Shown here in pieces: positions 23,475 to 36,075 of a stretch of 64,000 nucleotides of DNA. Source of the DNA: Tamarix chinensis (lineage: Eukaryota; Streptophyta; Magnoliopsida; Caryophyllales; Tamaricaceae); NCBI GenBank assembly GCA_030549775.1, contig CM060180.1, positions 83,857,172-83,921,171 of the forward strand, read 5' to 3'. How positions within the stretch are numbered: position 1 is the stretch's first letter; every line of letters starts with the position of its first letter. The translations under genes were made by a program, and so were the position numbers. Under the pieces are notes generated by a model, which saw only the letters and a list, made by a program, of their open reading frames with translations, made no database searches and was not told where the DNA came from.

Positions 23475-23864
23475 GTTACACCATAACCAACACCAAAAGA
23501 GATATGATCAATACCCAACATGTGCCAATTGTGAGGCTAAAACAACTCATACATGAAGGTTAGGTGTGTTCAACACCTAATCCACGATCGATACCATGGT
23601 CATAAGAAACCAAGATAAGTCAAAGAGAGAGACTTCAGTTATAATACAAAAAAAATCAACACATGAAGTCTCAAAGGAAACCTGAAGAACAAAACACAAA
23701 ACTAGATCAATAGACATTAGATAACCCCAAATTCTATAACCTGACCCAATCTACCATCAATACATACAAAAACCTAAAAGTGATAGGATCATCAAAACTT
23801 TCCTGTACCATGTAAATCATAATGTATCCAAACAAGCATCATGCCCACCTTGCACATAACGTAC
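23475..23864. other. No recognisable feature
   Basis: AT-rich spacer between the LTR end at 23474 and the next Athila solo LTR. It includes CGTAC (23860-23864), one copy of that LTR's target duplication. Confidence 0.4.
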
Positions 23865-25563
23865 TAGTGTCGGTCATAGCCGACACGCAATTTAAACCCT
23901 CTTGTTGTCAATTGTAGCACTGGTAAAGAAGGGTATCGTTTTAGGCAGGGGATTGAGATGTCTCACCTCTATTTAACTAGCTTAAACTAAAAATAAAAAT
24001 CCTAAATAACACAGAATAAATAAATAAGAAACATATTAATGGGGGTTATGAAAATATAAATAATAATAAAAGGAATAAATAAAATAAAATAAACTGATAA
24101 TAATAAAAATAATGAAAAGAATGAGAAACCATCAAATATGAGAAACATGTTAGGGAAATAAAAATCCACCACTAGATTAGGTCGTAATATAATATTTATT
24201 TCTAAGTTAATATTTAATCGTGAGAATAAGATCGACCAAGTTGCACACCAAAAGTAGGTCCACACACCTTATATTACTTCCCTTAATTAATTAATGCGAC
24301 AAAACACTAATATTAACCCTATTAAATACTAGCAGTATAGCAGCAACAAGCGGCTCCTTTATTTAAATAAATTTAATGCATTAAGTGTAAGTGGAAGGTT
24401 GTTAATCTAGGTACCCATACTAGTACAAAAAGCATGTCTATCTGTATTTCCTTTCCTTGACCCACACACATCGAAACGTTTTACCACTTCGGTTAGAATC
24501 ACAAAAAAATTAGGTGAATTGTTATCTAACCTAGCTTCAATTTATACATATAAATTCTAGTATATTTAGATGGCCACCTAGCAGGTAAATAATCCTACAT
24601 ACTGTCACTTATGAGGAACCAGAACAAGGCATGCACTAAATAAACTATACTTGACAGAATTATACATATAAATGATAGCAATTAACATAGAGTCAAGAAA
24701 CAATCTCACGAAACAAAGAAAATAAAATTATAATTCAAATCATAATCTAGGGTTTCAATTCATTCCCTAATAATAAATAATCAGCCCGCCATAATTAAAG
24801 AATTAATTACACAGAAATATATATCTAAAATATAAATTAAAATAAGAGAAAGAAATAACCGAAATTAATTTTGGATAAAAGATCAAGAATTTATTCAGAT
24901 AAAAATTACTTTTATCTGAAATAAATTCTACTGATATTAAAATTCCTCTAATTTTATTCCTTCTCTCGGTACCTTTATTTCCGTGCCACTAATTCTTTTT
25001 ATTTTTCTTTTTCTCGGCTGACAGCTGCTCTGATTCCGTCCGTTGCCTTCCATGCAACGAGGCTTCGATCCGTGCGCCCTGCCTCCTTCGTGTGATGCGC
25101 CCAATGCCTAACGGGTGAGGCAGCCTATTCTGCCCTCTAACCTCTGAAGGATCTCTTGCCCTTCTCGCCTCTTTGCCATTTTTTTCTTCTTTGCCACGCC
25201 AGCCCTACGGCTGACTTTTCTTCTCTTCCGAGCGGCGCTCCTTTTCTTCTACCGTCATTTTAAATCCCGTTCGGCATCATTTTGTTTTAGACCTTTGGGC
25301 CTTCGGCCTTTGGTCGTTGGTCCAAAGGTCTTATTTTTTATTTATTTAAAAACAAAACCTGCAAAATAAAATTCTATAAATATTAATAAATAATATTTTA
25401 TTCTAAATTTACTTAATTTATATCATTTTAGCTCAAATGATAATATTTATGCAATTTTTACCACTTAAGCATAAAACAATAATTATTCCCCTATATTAGT
25501 TAAATAAACTACCAAAAACTAAGATTATTAGGGTATAAAATGTGTCAAAATATGAACTCATTA
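23865..25563 (-). mobile_element. Athila solo LTR (minus strand), CGTAC duplication
   Basis: It is collinear in reverse with the Athila LTR at 28519-30435, from TAGTGTCGGTCATAGCCG (23865) to TATGAACTCATTA (25563). Both terminal dinucleotides have mutated (TA and TA in place of TG and CA). Flanking CGTAC is perfect at 23860-23864 and 25564-25568. Length is 1699 bp, shorter than its relatives mainly in the GC-richer part (about 25000-25330). No internal region is attached. Confidence 0.92.
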
Positions 25564-25568
25564 CGTAC

Positions 25569-26437
25569 AATGATATAAATAATACCAAAAGCATATAATT
25601 ATATGTGATAACAATAATGAGATGACACGGTCCCACAATTCAACCATTGATATTAATTCAATTAAAACCCTAATAAGAGACGAAGAAAGATATGCTCCAA
25701 ATTATATAACAACTACAATATATCAACAAATCACGATTCACACACAACATGGTATTTATTGATTTCACTTGACAATCTAACCTTTTCCAATCTTGTCATA
25801 ATATAGTTATTACATAGGTATTATGGTGAATTTCAAATCCAATTCAATTATCCAATTATCAAATGTTTAGTAAAATACAATCCCATATTTAATATAATGA
25901 TCATCAAGGAGGTGTTACTAAATTAAATCACTTAATTACAAAGCAAAACTCACCAAGGAAGCCACACGACATAAAAGTTACCTAAACTAAACCTTAGGAC
26001 CCAAATTCTTAATTATGCGCACCTGCTATAGGTTGTCTGGAATAACTATGGAGAAGAGATTTGAAGGCCCAACTATGTATTTAGAGGCCTATTTTGAGGC
26101 ACATGATCCCTTTTCTAAACTTATGTTTTTTTTAAGTTATTAATATCTTATTAAGCTCAATATCATACTTCCTCAAAGGACACTAAGGTGCAAAGATGAA
26201 AAATCAAATCTACTAAAGACCACCGAGGCCATGCAACAATCAAATTATCTATTTATTTTTGAAGTACCACATTAGTCACAACACCAATGCCATCACAACC
26301 TAGGATTGGGCTTCATGCTTTAGCTTGAAACAATTTATAATTATAAACAATCCAATCCATTCATTCATTTATTTCCAAAGTTATTCCAAAGCAAACTCTT
26401 AAGTTAACTAATCAAATTATTCGCACTCGGCACATTT
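25569..26437. other. No recognisable feature
   Basis: AT-rich DNA between two Athila solo LTRs. No reading frame, repeat array or element end identified. Confidence 0.35.
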
Positions 26438-26442
26438 CATTC

Positions 26443-28184
26443 TGATGAATACATATTGTATACCTTTTTAATCTTAGCATTTGGTATTTTATTTCAATAG
26501 TATGTGACGCTAATTATAATTTTATACTTAAGTTATAATACTCTTATATATTTAATTATTTGAGTTAAAATGATATAAAATTAATGGGCTTAAAGTATAA
26601 GGTTATATATTATTTTCTATAATTTTATTTTGTATGTAAAATTGAAAAAAGAAAAAAAAGAGAAATAGATGGCACAATGTGCCTTCAAATAAAAAGAAAA
26701 CAAAAGCACACAAGCTTGGGGAAGGGGGCACATGAAAAGAGAGAGAAAAAAAGGAAAAGGTGATTAGGCCAAGCAAAATAGGGGACAATCGGAAAAAAGA
26801 AAAAAAAACATGGCATAGAGGGAGCAAAAAAATCAAAGAGAGAAAGGACAAATGAGATAGAGAGAAAGAAGAGATGATGGGAAGTGTAAGAGAAAAGAAT
26901 GAAAAGAAGAGAGTGGCAAAGAAGTGAAAGAAGCAATAGGCACACAGAAATAAAGAAGTAGAGAGAGAGATGGGTAAAGAATAATGCATAAAAGAAAAGA
27001 GAACGATGACGTGAGAGGGTAAAGAGGGAGATATATGCAATGTGTGCACAAGGAAAAAGAAGAGAAAGGGAGACGTGGAAGGAAGAGAGAAAGGATGTGC
27101 TTAAAGAAGAGAGTGAAAGATGTAGAGGAGTGATACAAAGGGAATAAAGTCGATGGAAGAGAAAATTTGTGGATGAAGAAGAATCAATTTTTCATTTGAT
27201 TGAATTGATAAAATTTTCATCCATATTTATTTTTGGTTATTTCTTCATTTATTCCTAATCTATATTTTGTGTAATTTATTCATTTATTATGACTGGCTAA
27301 ATAATTTTTGCTAAGAAATAGATTGAAAACCTATACCATGATTTGAGATATAAGAATAATTATCTTTATTTCATGATATTATCCTTTGACTATAATTTAA
27401 TTATTAGCATTTATAAGCGTGATTATGTAAAGTCTTATTTATATAGTGATTCCTCATTATGGCCTCCTTATAGTGATAATATTTAGGGTTATATACTTGT
27501 TAGGTGGCTATATGAATATGCTAGAATTCATATATATGACTTACTACTGGGTTAGATAATAATTCAACCATAAGTCTTGTGATTCTAACTGGAATAGTAA
27601 AACATTTAAATACATGTTGGTTAAAGGAGGAACATATAACTAGATAAATATGAGGTACTAGTTTGGGTACTTAGACAGATATCCTTCAACTTGTTCTTAG
27701 TGCTTTAAATCTTGTTAAATATAGGAGCCACTTGTTTCCACTATACCGCTAGTATTTAATATTGACATTTTTTGGTATTAATTATTTAAACGAAGTAATA
27801 TAAGGTATATAGAACTATTTTTAGCTTGCAACTTGGTCAGACACTTTCTTGCTATTAAAAGATGATTTAGAAATTATTCTTATAATTCAACCTAGTCTAG
27901 TAGTAAATTTTGACTTCCCAACCACATTTGTTATATCGGCATTCACTATATTTATTTTCTTATTTCACTTTATTCAGTTTTCATTAATTTCTATTTTAAA
28001 ACCCCATAACTGTATTTTTCTTATTATTCATTTTGTGTGATTTAGAATCTTTTATTTTATAATATGTGTATTAGTTAAATTTAGGTAAACTCTCTCAATC
28101 TCCGAGTTATAATGATACTCTTGTTTACCAATACAACAATTGATATTAAGATGATTTAAATTGATACTGGTTACAGTCGCACCA
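26443..28184 (+). mobile_element. Old Athila solo LTR (plus strand)
   Basis: It opens TGATGAATACATATTGTATACC (26443), is followed by AATCTTAGCATTTGGTA, and ends ACTGGTTACAGTCGCACCA (28184), matching the ends of the 28519-30435 LTR with many differences. The 27480-27660 part aligns with the 'GGTGGCCATCTAAATATACTAG' region of that LTR. Flanking CATTC (26438-26442) and CAATC (28185-28189) agree at 4 of 5 bases. The middle (26640-27180) has become strongly purine-rich. It is the most diverged Athila LTR in the window. The long minus-strand frames in its purine tract are compositional. Confidence 0.85.
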
Positions 28185-28513
28185 CAATCACAATTACCAA
28201 ATGCCTTCCCACCCTAGCTACCACTTTATATCAGATACACCTCTAAATTTTATTATGAAGAAATTTCTCTTGAAAAGGCTAAAATATAATAATACAAAAT
28301 AATCTATCAAGCATGTAAATTTTACAGCATGACAAAAGCCTATTCTACCCCTAAGCTTGAATATAATATATTACACATGTAAAACACTATCATGCATTTA
28401 TAAAATTTTGTAATTTCCATTTTATTCATGCATAATGAATTTTAAGTACATGTTGGTAGAAGAGAATTCTATCCCTAAGGCATATAATAGATATTTAATT
28501 AAAATATCCCTCA
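28185..28513. other. Short unassigned spacer
   Basis: AT-rich DNA between the old solo LTR and the Athila composite. Nothing recognised. Confidence 0.4.
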
Positions 28514-28518
28514 TCAAC

Positions 28519-30435
28519 TGATGAGTTCATATTAGGACACATTTTATACCCTTATAATCTTAGTTTTTAGTAGTTTATTTAACTAATATAGGTGAATAAT
28601 TATTGTTTTATGCTTAAGTGGTAAAAATTGCATAAATTTTATTATTTGAGCTAAAATGATATAAATTAAGTAAATTTAGAATAAAATATTATTTATTAAT
28701 ATTTATTGAATTTTATTTTGTAGGTATTGTTTTTAAATAAAAAAATAAAAAATAATAAATTGGGCCTTTGGACCAACGGTCGAAAGCCGAAGGCCCAAAG
28801 GCCCGAAACAAGAACAAAAGAAGAACTCGGCACAAGAAACAAAGCTAGCGCACGGAACGACGAAGAAAAGTCAGTCGTAAGGGCTGACGTGGAAAGAAGA
28901 GAGCTCAGTGGCAGAAAAAAGGAGAGTCAGCCGCAATAAGGGCTGACGTGGAAAGGTTTCTGACGGAAATAAATAGAAGACATCGAAAAAAAGGAACAGC
29001 AGGGCACGTCTGGGGGAGCCGACGAGAGCGAAGTGAAGGCATAGCCTTCACACAGGCTTGGGCATGCGGCGAAGCAGTGAGTAGCGAGGGTTACCTCTGC
29101 CCTTAGGCACCCAAGAGGGCCCGCACAAAAAGAAAAAAAAAACAAAGTAGTATGAAGAGCAACAGCAGGGCGCGTCACGAGTGCGGTCGAGAGCAGCAGA
29201 TAGGGAGCGGCACAGAGTTCAAGGTAGCGACGCAACAGCCTCTGTCAGCCCTGTCAGCCTGAAGGAAAAAGAAAGAAAAAAGAATATATTGCACGGAAAC
29301 CAAAGACAGCCGAAAGAAGAAAAATAAGAGGAAATTTAAACCGGTAGAATTTATTTCAGATAAAATTAATTTTTATCTGAATAAATTCTTGATCTTTTAT
29401 TTAAAATTAATTCCGGTTATTTATTTCTCTTATTTTTAATTTATATCTTAGATATATATTTCTATGTAATTAATTCTTTAATTATGAGTGGATGAATATT
29501 TATTGTTAGGGAATAATTTGAAACCATGGATTAGGATTTAAATTATAATTTTATTTTCTTTGTTTCGTGAGATTGTTTCTTGACTCTATATTAATTGTTA
29601 TCATTTATATATATAATTCTGTCAAGTATAGTTTATTTGGTGCATGCGTTGTTCTAGTTCCTCATAAGTGACAGTATATAGGATTATTTGCTTGCGAGGT
29701 GGCCATCTAAATATACTAGAATTTATGTGTATAAATTGCAGCTAGGTTAGATAACAATTCACCTAATCGTTTTGTGATTCTAACCGAAGTGGTAAAACGT
29801 TTTGATACGTGTGGGTCAAGGATAGGAAATACAGCTAGACATGCGTTTTGTACTAGTCTGGGTACTTAGATTGACAGCCTTCCACTTACACTTAATGCAT
29901 TAATTCTAGTTAAATATAGGAGCCGCTTGCTACTGCTATATTGCTAGTATTTAATAGGGTTAATATAGGCACGTGGTCGTATTAATTAATTAAGGGAAGT
30001 AATATAAGGTGTATGGACCTGCGTTTGGTGTGCAACTTGGTCGATCTCCTTCTTGGTCGATCTCCTTCTCACGATTAAAAGATGACTTAGAAATAAATAT
30101 TATAGTTCGACCTAATCTAGTGGTGGATTTTTATTTCCCTAACATATTTCTCATATCTGCGGTTTCTCATTATTTTCATTATTTTTATTATTAGTTTATT
30201 TATTTTATTTATTCCTTTTATTATTTTATTATTTTGATAAACCCCCATTAGTATTTTTCTTATTTATTTATTTTGTGTTATTTAGGATTTTTATTTTTAT
30301 TTTTAGTTTTATTTTCAAACTAGTTGAATAGAGGTGAGCCCTCTCAATCCCCGGCTAGAAGAACGATACCCTATTTACCAGTGCTACAATTGACAACAAG
30401 AGGGTTTAAATTACGTGCCGGCTACGGTCACACCA
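28519..30435 (+). repeat. Athila 5' LTR
   Basis: 1917 bp, TGATGAG...CACACCA. It differs from the second LTR by many point changes, mostly transitions, and by small insertions. One is a 17-bp duplication around TTGGTCGATCTCCTTC (30041-30070) present only here; another is a short repeat at CTGTCAGCCCTGTCAGCC (about 29240). No convincing TATA box stands out among many AT-rich candidates. A short frame at 28727-28939 recurs in the second LTR at 38178-38405 but has no known domain. Confidence 0.95.
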
Positions 30436-30440
30436 ATTTT

Positions 30441-30460
30441 TGGCGCCGTTGCTGGGGATT
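30441..30460 (+). other. Athila primer binding site (tRNA-Asp type)
   Basis: TGGCGCCGTTGCTGGGGATT, 5 bases after the LTR end. It matches the tRNA-Asp-type PBS common in Athila and Tat elements, apart from the T at position 12 where C is usual. It primes minus-strand DNA synthesis. Confidence 0.85.
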
Positions 30461-30585
30461 GGTAACTTTGCCTATATTATACTAGCAAGGTTTCTTAGTT
30501 TGTTTTTATTTATTTATTTTTTATTTCTTCTTAGTACGGTTTACTCGGTTAAAGTGTTTTTCTTATTTCAGGTATCCACTAGTGA

Positions 30586-31683
30586 ATGCACACGAGAAGA
30601 AAAGCACAAGGAGAGTTGATACCAGTGAATCTTGAGATAGAAAAGTTCATTCGAGAGATTAGAAAGTCAAGAGTTTCTGGTTCTCCATCATCATCAACCG
30701 GTTCTATCTATTTCACTCAAATGGAAGCTAATAGAAGTTTACGGGAGCTAGAAGCCCATAACATAGCTGAAGCTGTACCTACATGCATAGGCTATCCTCA
30801 GCCAGCTGAAGGGAAAGAAAGGGATTTCGAGTTAAAGTCCAACTTACTTCATCGTCTTCCAACATTCCATGGTCTCCCAAGTGAAGATCCAAATAAATTC
30901 CTAAAGGAATTTCAATTTGTGTGTGTCTCCATGTGCCCCAAAGAGGCAGATCTTCAAATCTTGAAGCTCGAGGCATTTCCATTTGCCTTGATGGATGGCG
31001 TGAAAGACTAGCTTTATGAGTTATCAATAGGACAGATATACTCATGGGATAACTTAGCAAGTGCTTTCTTAGATAAATATTTTCCAGCATCACGTGTCAC
31101 GGTACTCAGAAAGAGGATCACCGGGATCCAGCAAGAGCCTGACGAATCATTTCATGCATACTACAATAGGTATAAGGCTTTGCTTTCACAATTCCCACAA
31201 CACGGGATTAGGGAAGAGAATCTATTGAAATATTTCTATGAGGGTCTCACTCCACTTGAAAGGAATATGTTGGATGCAACAAGTGGTGGTTCGTTTATGG
31301 ACAAAGATCCTATTTCAGCACAAGCGCTATTGAAAAATCGAGCCTCCACTGCACAACAATATGATGGTCTTTCTATTCGTGAAAGAGTAAATGAGGTAGG
31401 AGTAAATGAATTTGATGATATACTTCACCAACTCACCAATCTTGTTTCACAGATTGCATCAGCTACTGGAATTGTTACCACATGCGGAGTGTGTTCGGCA
31501 ATAGGACATCCAAGTGAGAAATGTCCACAGATAAGAGGAGGAGAGGACAATGAACAAGCTAATGCCATCGGGTTTTCAAATACTTACCATCTAGGTATGC
31601 GTAACCATCCAAATTTTCGTTGGAAAGATAATAATAATGTTCTTAATCCTCCAGGTTTCAACCAAGTAGCACCAGGTTTTTAA
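30586..31683 (+). pseudogene. gag: Athila gag (capsid and nucleocapsid), interrupted by stops
   Basis: Gag forms the particle that packages element RNA. One frame runs from ATG 30586 to 31680 (365 codons) but is broken by TAG at 31009-31011, then by two consecutive TAA codons at 31681-31686. Residues 1-140 include a basic, Ser-rich start and the beginning of the capsid domain. Residues about 143-260 are the retrotransposon gag domain (SWDNLASAFLDKYFP, then GIQQEPDESFHAYYNRY). Residues near 300-315 are an intact CCHC knuckle (CGVCSAIGHPSEKC). Reading through the stops continues in the same frame into pol, as usual for Athila. The TAG replaces the conserved Trp of a D-W-L-Y motif. The start is chosen because the second copy at 40027 has the same ATG and context. 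Confidence 0.93.
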
Positions 31684-31686
31684 TAA

Positions 31687-33399
31687 AAACAGCAAGGAGG
31701 ATCCTCTCAGACTAATGATAAATATGATAAGATGCTTGAAGCACTGACAAATAGTCAAAAACAGCTGACAGACGGACAAAATCAACTTATACAAAGCCAA
31801 TTGTCCATGAATAAGAGAGTGTCAGATATAGAGCGTCAAATGGGAGAAGTAGTAACCAAGCTCAACCAAATACATGATCCTGGGAAACTACCAAGCAGTA
31901 CCATACCAAATCCAAAGGGCAGCCTTGAATCGGCTAATGCGGTAATAACCAGAAGTGGTAAAATATGTGAGAATGCTCCAAATAACTCTAAAGAGGTCTT
32001 AGAGCAATTGGAAGAAGATCCCACTACAAAAGAGGCGGAGAGCGTGAAGAAACAAGAAAAAAAAAGCGGAAACCAACAAACGAGTGATGGAACAGCTAAT
32101 GAACTGAAATTTGAAAGTTCTAGGAATAGTAAATCCTCTACCATTCCTAATAATGTTATAACTAATCCTATTTCTACAGCTCCTTTTCCTAGCAGGTTAT
32201 CCAAATCAAAGAAAGATGAGAGTGATCAAGCAATTTTGGATACATTTAAGAAGGTGCAAATAAACATTCCACTCCTAGAGGCTATCAAACAAGTGCCTAA
32301 ATATGTAAAATTCTTAAAGGAGTTTTGCACCACGAGGAAAAGACTACGGGAGAAGGAAGTAGTGAGGATGAGTGAGCAATTGTCTGCGGTGATACAAAGG
32401 AAGCTACCTTCAAAATGCAAGGATCCTGGAAGTTTCACAGTTCCATGTGTAATTGGTAACAATAAGTTTGAAAATGCCATGCTAGACTTAGGTGAATCTA
32501 TTAATGTTATGTTATATTCTATTTATGCATATTTAGGTTTAGGAGAGCTTAAGAAAGATAATGTGATCATTCAACTTGTTGATTGTTCTAACGCATTCCC
32601 TAAGGGGCTTGTAGAAGACGTCCTTGTGCAGGTTGATACACTTATTTTCCCAGCAGACTTTTATGTGTTGGATATGGATGATATCATCTCAAGTCCAATG
32701 CCATTGTTATTGGGAAGACCTTTCATGAGAACTGCTCGTACAAAAATAGATGTTCATACTAGTTCTCTTACCATGGAATTTGATGGGGAAGTCATAAGTT
32801 TCAACATTTTCAATACTATGAGATACCCGATGGATGATCATTCTTGTTTTACTATTGACACTATCGATTTTTTTGTACAGGATTATTTTGAGGAGGTCAA
32901 GGAGGACCCATTAGATATCACTCTTGTGAAAAGTTTAGGATTGGATAAAAAGGGGGAAATGATTCCATTGGAGGAAATAGAAGCAATACTTTCACCACAT
33001 CTTATGAATGTTGTAGCTCACATGGAGGCAAACCCTCCATATCAGTATGGATTCCCTCCTTTTTCAATTCCCTTATCAACTAACAAGCCCATACCTTTGG
33101 TGATTTAGGCCCCCATTTTAGAACTCAAGCCATTACCGGATCACTTGAAGTATGCTTACTTAGGAGATAATGATACCCTTCCTGTGATCATATCTTCAAA
33201 GTTAACAGAGGAAGAAGAGAGGAAGCTTTTAGGAGTTCTCAAGATTCACAAGACCACTATTGGATGGACGCTAGCAGACATCAAGGGAATAAGCCCTACT
33301 ATGTGTGTTCATCACATACTTCTTGAGGAGGGAGCAAAGCCAACTAGGAAAGCTCAACGTAGGCTTAATCCTCCTATGATGGAAGTAGTGAAGAAATAG
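31687..33399 (+). pseudogene. pol: Athila protease region and linker to RT
   Basis: In the same frame as gag. A charged, Gln/Lys/Glu-rich linker (31732-32200, coiled-coil-like near its start: SQKQLTDGQNQLIQ) leads to the aspartic protease at about 32430-32780. The active-site motif is MLDLGES at 32479-32499, where Athila elements usually have DLGAS; the Ala is Glu here. Flap-distal motifs MPLLLGRPFM (about 32698-32727) and an SLTMEFDG segment are intact. TAG at 33106 interrupts the frame just before an APILELKPLP motif, and TAG at 33397 precedes the RT. From 33145 to 33396 is the conserved RT N-terminal lead-in (TIGWTLADIKGISPTMCVHH). Confidence 0.9.
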
Positions 33400-34842
33400 A
33401 TCATCAAGTTATTGGATTGTGAAGTTATCTACCCTATCTCAGATTCTAAATGGGTGGCACCTATACATGTGGTGCCTAAAAAGTCAGGGGTTACAGTGGT
33501 GAAGAACGATGAGAATGAATTTGTCCCTCAAAGGACAGTGATGGGATACCGAGTATGCATTGACTACAAGAAACTGAATGCCACAACAAGGAAATACCAC
33601 TTCCCACTACCATTCATTGATCAAATGCTCGAGAGATTGGCTGGTCATTCCTACTATTGCTTTCTAGATGGGTACTCCGGTTACAACCAAATTCACATAG
33701 CAGAGGAGGATCAAGAGAAGACAACTTTCACATGTCCATTTGGCACATTTTCCTATCGAGGCATGCCCTTCGGGCTATGCAATGCCCCTGGTACATTCCA
33801 AAGATGTATGGTTAGTATTTTCTCTGACTACGTTGAGAAAATTATTGAGGTTTTCATGGATGATTTTAGTATCTTTGGTGATACTTTTGAATCTTGTCTC
33901 GAAAATTTGACTTTAATTTTGAAACGATGTGAAGAAACTAACCTTATGCTTAATTGGGAAAAGTGTCATTTCATGGTGACACAAGGAATTGTACTCGGTC
34001 ATGTTGTATCATCTAGGGGGTTGGAGGTTGATAAGGCTAAAATAGATATTGTTTGTTACTTACCCTCTCCCACTTGCGTGAGAGAGGTGCATTCTTTTCT
34101 TGGACATGCAGGTTTCCGCAGGTTTATAAAAGACTTCTCCAGCATTACACGACCATTGACACACCTCTTACAGAAGGAGGTGATATTTGAATGGAGCAAA
34201 GAATGCCAACAAGCATATGACGAGCTAAAAAGGCTTTTGACTACTACTCCAGTGATATTACCGCCAGATTGGTCCCTACCATTTGAAATTATGTGTGATG
34301 CCTCTGACTATGCAATTGAGGCAGTCTTAGGACAAAGAAAGGATAAAAAGCCATACACCATCTACTACGCTTCAAGGACTCTAAATGATGCTCAGTTGAA
34401 TTACTCAACTACTGAGAAAGAACTATTGGCCGTGGTATTTGCTCTTGAGAAATTTAGGTCATATTTGCTTCAAACTAAAGTTACCATATTTACTGACCAC
34501 GCAGCTTTGAAGTATCTATTGTCTAAAAAAGACGCAAAGCCAAGATTGATACGATGGGTACGCTTGTTACAAGAATTTGATGTGGAAATTAAGGATAAGA
34601 GAGGTAGTGAGAATGTAGTGGCAGATCATCTGAGTCGAATGATTCAAGACAGTGAACCCATACCATTAATCGAGAACTTCCCGGATGAGCAGCTCTTTGG
34701 GATACAGGTAAGTACACCATGGTTTGCCGATATAGTAAATTATTTGGTAACACATAAGTTACCCACCGACATGCCACGTTCTATAAGAACAAAAATTAGA
34801 AAAGAAGCATCCCAATATGTTTGGGATGATCTCTATTTGTGA
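33400..34842 (+). pseudogene. pol: Athila reverse transcriptase and RNase H
   Basis: This 476-codon open segment copies element RNA into DNA and removes the RNA strand. RT motifs in order: [41 protein letters not shown] (about 33661-33693), [11 protein letters not shown], and the catalytic FMDDF at 33853-33867. The thumb follows ([18 protein letters not shown], then [15 protein letters not shown]). RNase H from about 34270 shows [21 protein letters not shown] and [11 protein letters not shown], so its acidic residues are present. The segment ends in TGA at 34840, replacing a Trp codon in the usual frame; reading continues into integrase in the same frame. This is the longest intact domain block in the window. 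Confidence 0.95.
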
Positions 34843-36017
34843 AAATTTGGTATTGATGGTATAATTAGGAGATGTGTTCCTGATTCAGAATTCAAGCATA
34901 TTCTAGCACATTGTCATACATTGCATTGTGGAGGACATTTTGGTGCTAAAAAGACCGCCTTTAAGGTCCTAGAAGCAGGTTTTTATTGGCCATCACTATT
35001 CAGCGATGCAAATGATTACTGTATGAGATGTGATAGATGTCAGAGATCAGGTAATATTGGTCCTAGAGACCAGATGCCCTTAACTTCTATTATAGTCGTA
35101 GAAATTTTTGACGTATGGGGCATTGAATTTATGGGACCTTTTCCATCTTCTAAAGGTTTCCTCTATGTTCTTCTTGCAGTAGACTATGTATCAAAATGGG
35201 TGGAAGCGATTGCCACACGGACTAATGATTCTTGTGTAGTTGCAGGGTTTCTTCAATCTCACATTTTCTCTAGGTTTGGTATGCCTAGAGTGATCATTAG
35301 TGATGGAGGATCACATTTTTGTAATAGGACAATTGATGCCTTGCTACGCAAGTATGGGGTGACACATAAAGTCTCTACCCCCTACCATCCTCAAACTAGC
35401 GGGCAAGCTGAAGTTTCCAACCGAGAAATCAAGAAGATACTAGAGATAACTGTGAACCCAAATCGAAAGGACTGGAGCCAAAGGCTGAATGACGCTTATG
35501 GTCTTATAGGACAACCTATAAAATGCCCATAGGAATGTCTTCCTTTCGACTCGTTTATGGAAAGGCATGCCATCTACCGGTGGAGCTTGAATACAAGGCA
35601 TGGTGGGCTGTTAAGAACTTGAACATGAGTATTGACTCTGCTGGAACGCATAGGAAGCTACAACTTCATGAATTAGAAGAAATAAGGGATGACGCTTTTG
35701 AAAGTGCTATGGTATATAAGGAGAAGACAAAAGATTTTCATAATAAGATGATTCGTGGAAAGTCATTTGTTGTGGGACAAAAAGTGCTACTCTACCACTC
35801 GCGTCTTTACTTATTTCCAGGTAAGTTGCGTTCTAGATGGGTTGGTCCTTTTATTGTTACTCATTTTTTCCCTTATGGTGCAATACATATTAAAAGTGAG
35901 AAGACGAGGAATGAGTTCAAGGTCAACGGTCATAGGATTAAGCCCTATTATGAGTCATTTGTGGAGCATAACGTTGAAGAGGTGCATCTACAAGATGGAC
36001 CCACACCGAACGAGTAG
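34843..36017 (+). pseudogene. pol: Athila integrase, frameshifted
   Basis: Integrase inserts element DNA into the chromosome. The zinc-binding HHCC region is seen at 34900-35050 (H-rich start, then [11 protein letters not shown]). In the core, the first catalytic Asp is replaced: [10 protein letters not shown] at about 35116-35145, where Athila has D before FMGPF. The second Asp (IISDGGSHF) and the Glu ([11 protein letters not shown]) are present. The frame ends at 35532 after a one-base loss near 35497; the continuation lies in the next frame from about 35505 to 36017. It holds [28 protein letters not shown] (in two halves) and the C-terminal GPF module [13 protein letters not shown]. The stop at 36015 is the natural end. 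Confidence 0.93.
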
Positions 36018-36059
36018 ACCACTACAACGTCAGGCTGAAGACATAAAAACAAGCGCTAC

Positions 36060-36075
36060 TTGGGAGGCAACCCAA
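36060..36075 (+). other. TTGGG/CCCAA hairpin after pol
   Basis: TTGGGAGGCAACCCAA can form a 5-bp stem with a 6-base loop, 42 bases after the pol stop. From memory a very similar GGGAGGCAACCC string follows pol in many Athila-like elements, which suggests selection, but its role is unknown to me. Confidence 0.6.

Noticed and set aside
26603..27138. Overlapping minus-strand frames of 86-148 aa rich in Phe, Leu, Ser
   Set aside because: They are the complement of a purine-rich tract inside an old Athila LTR; composition alone removes stops.
28727..28939. Lys/Arg/Glu-rich 70-aa frame, repeated at 38178-38405
   Set aside because: Both copies lie at the same place in two LTRs of one element, so similarity is expected from LTR duplication. 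No domain and no evidence of selection.
30560..30575. Pyrimidine run plus TTTCAG before the Athila gag ATG as a splice acceptor
   Set aside because: Plausible by sequence but no donor or transcript evidence; T-rich DNA makes chance matches common.
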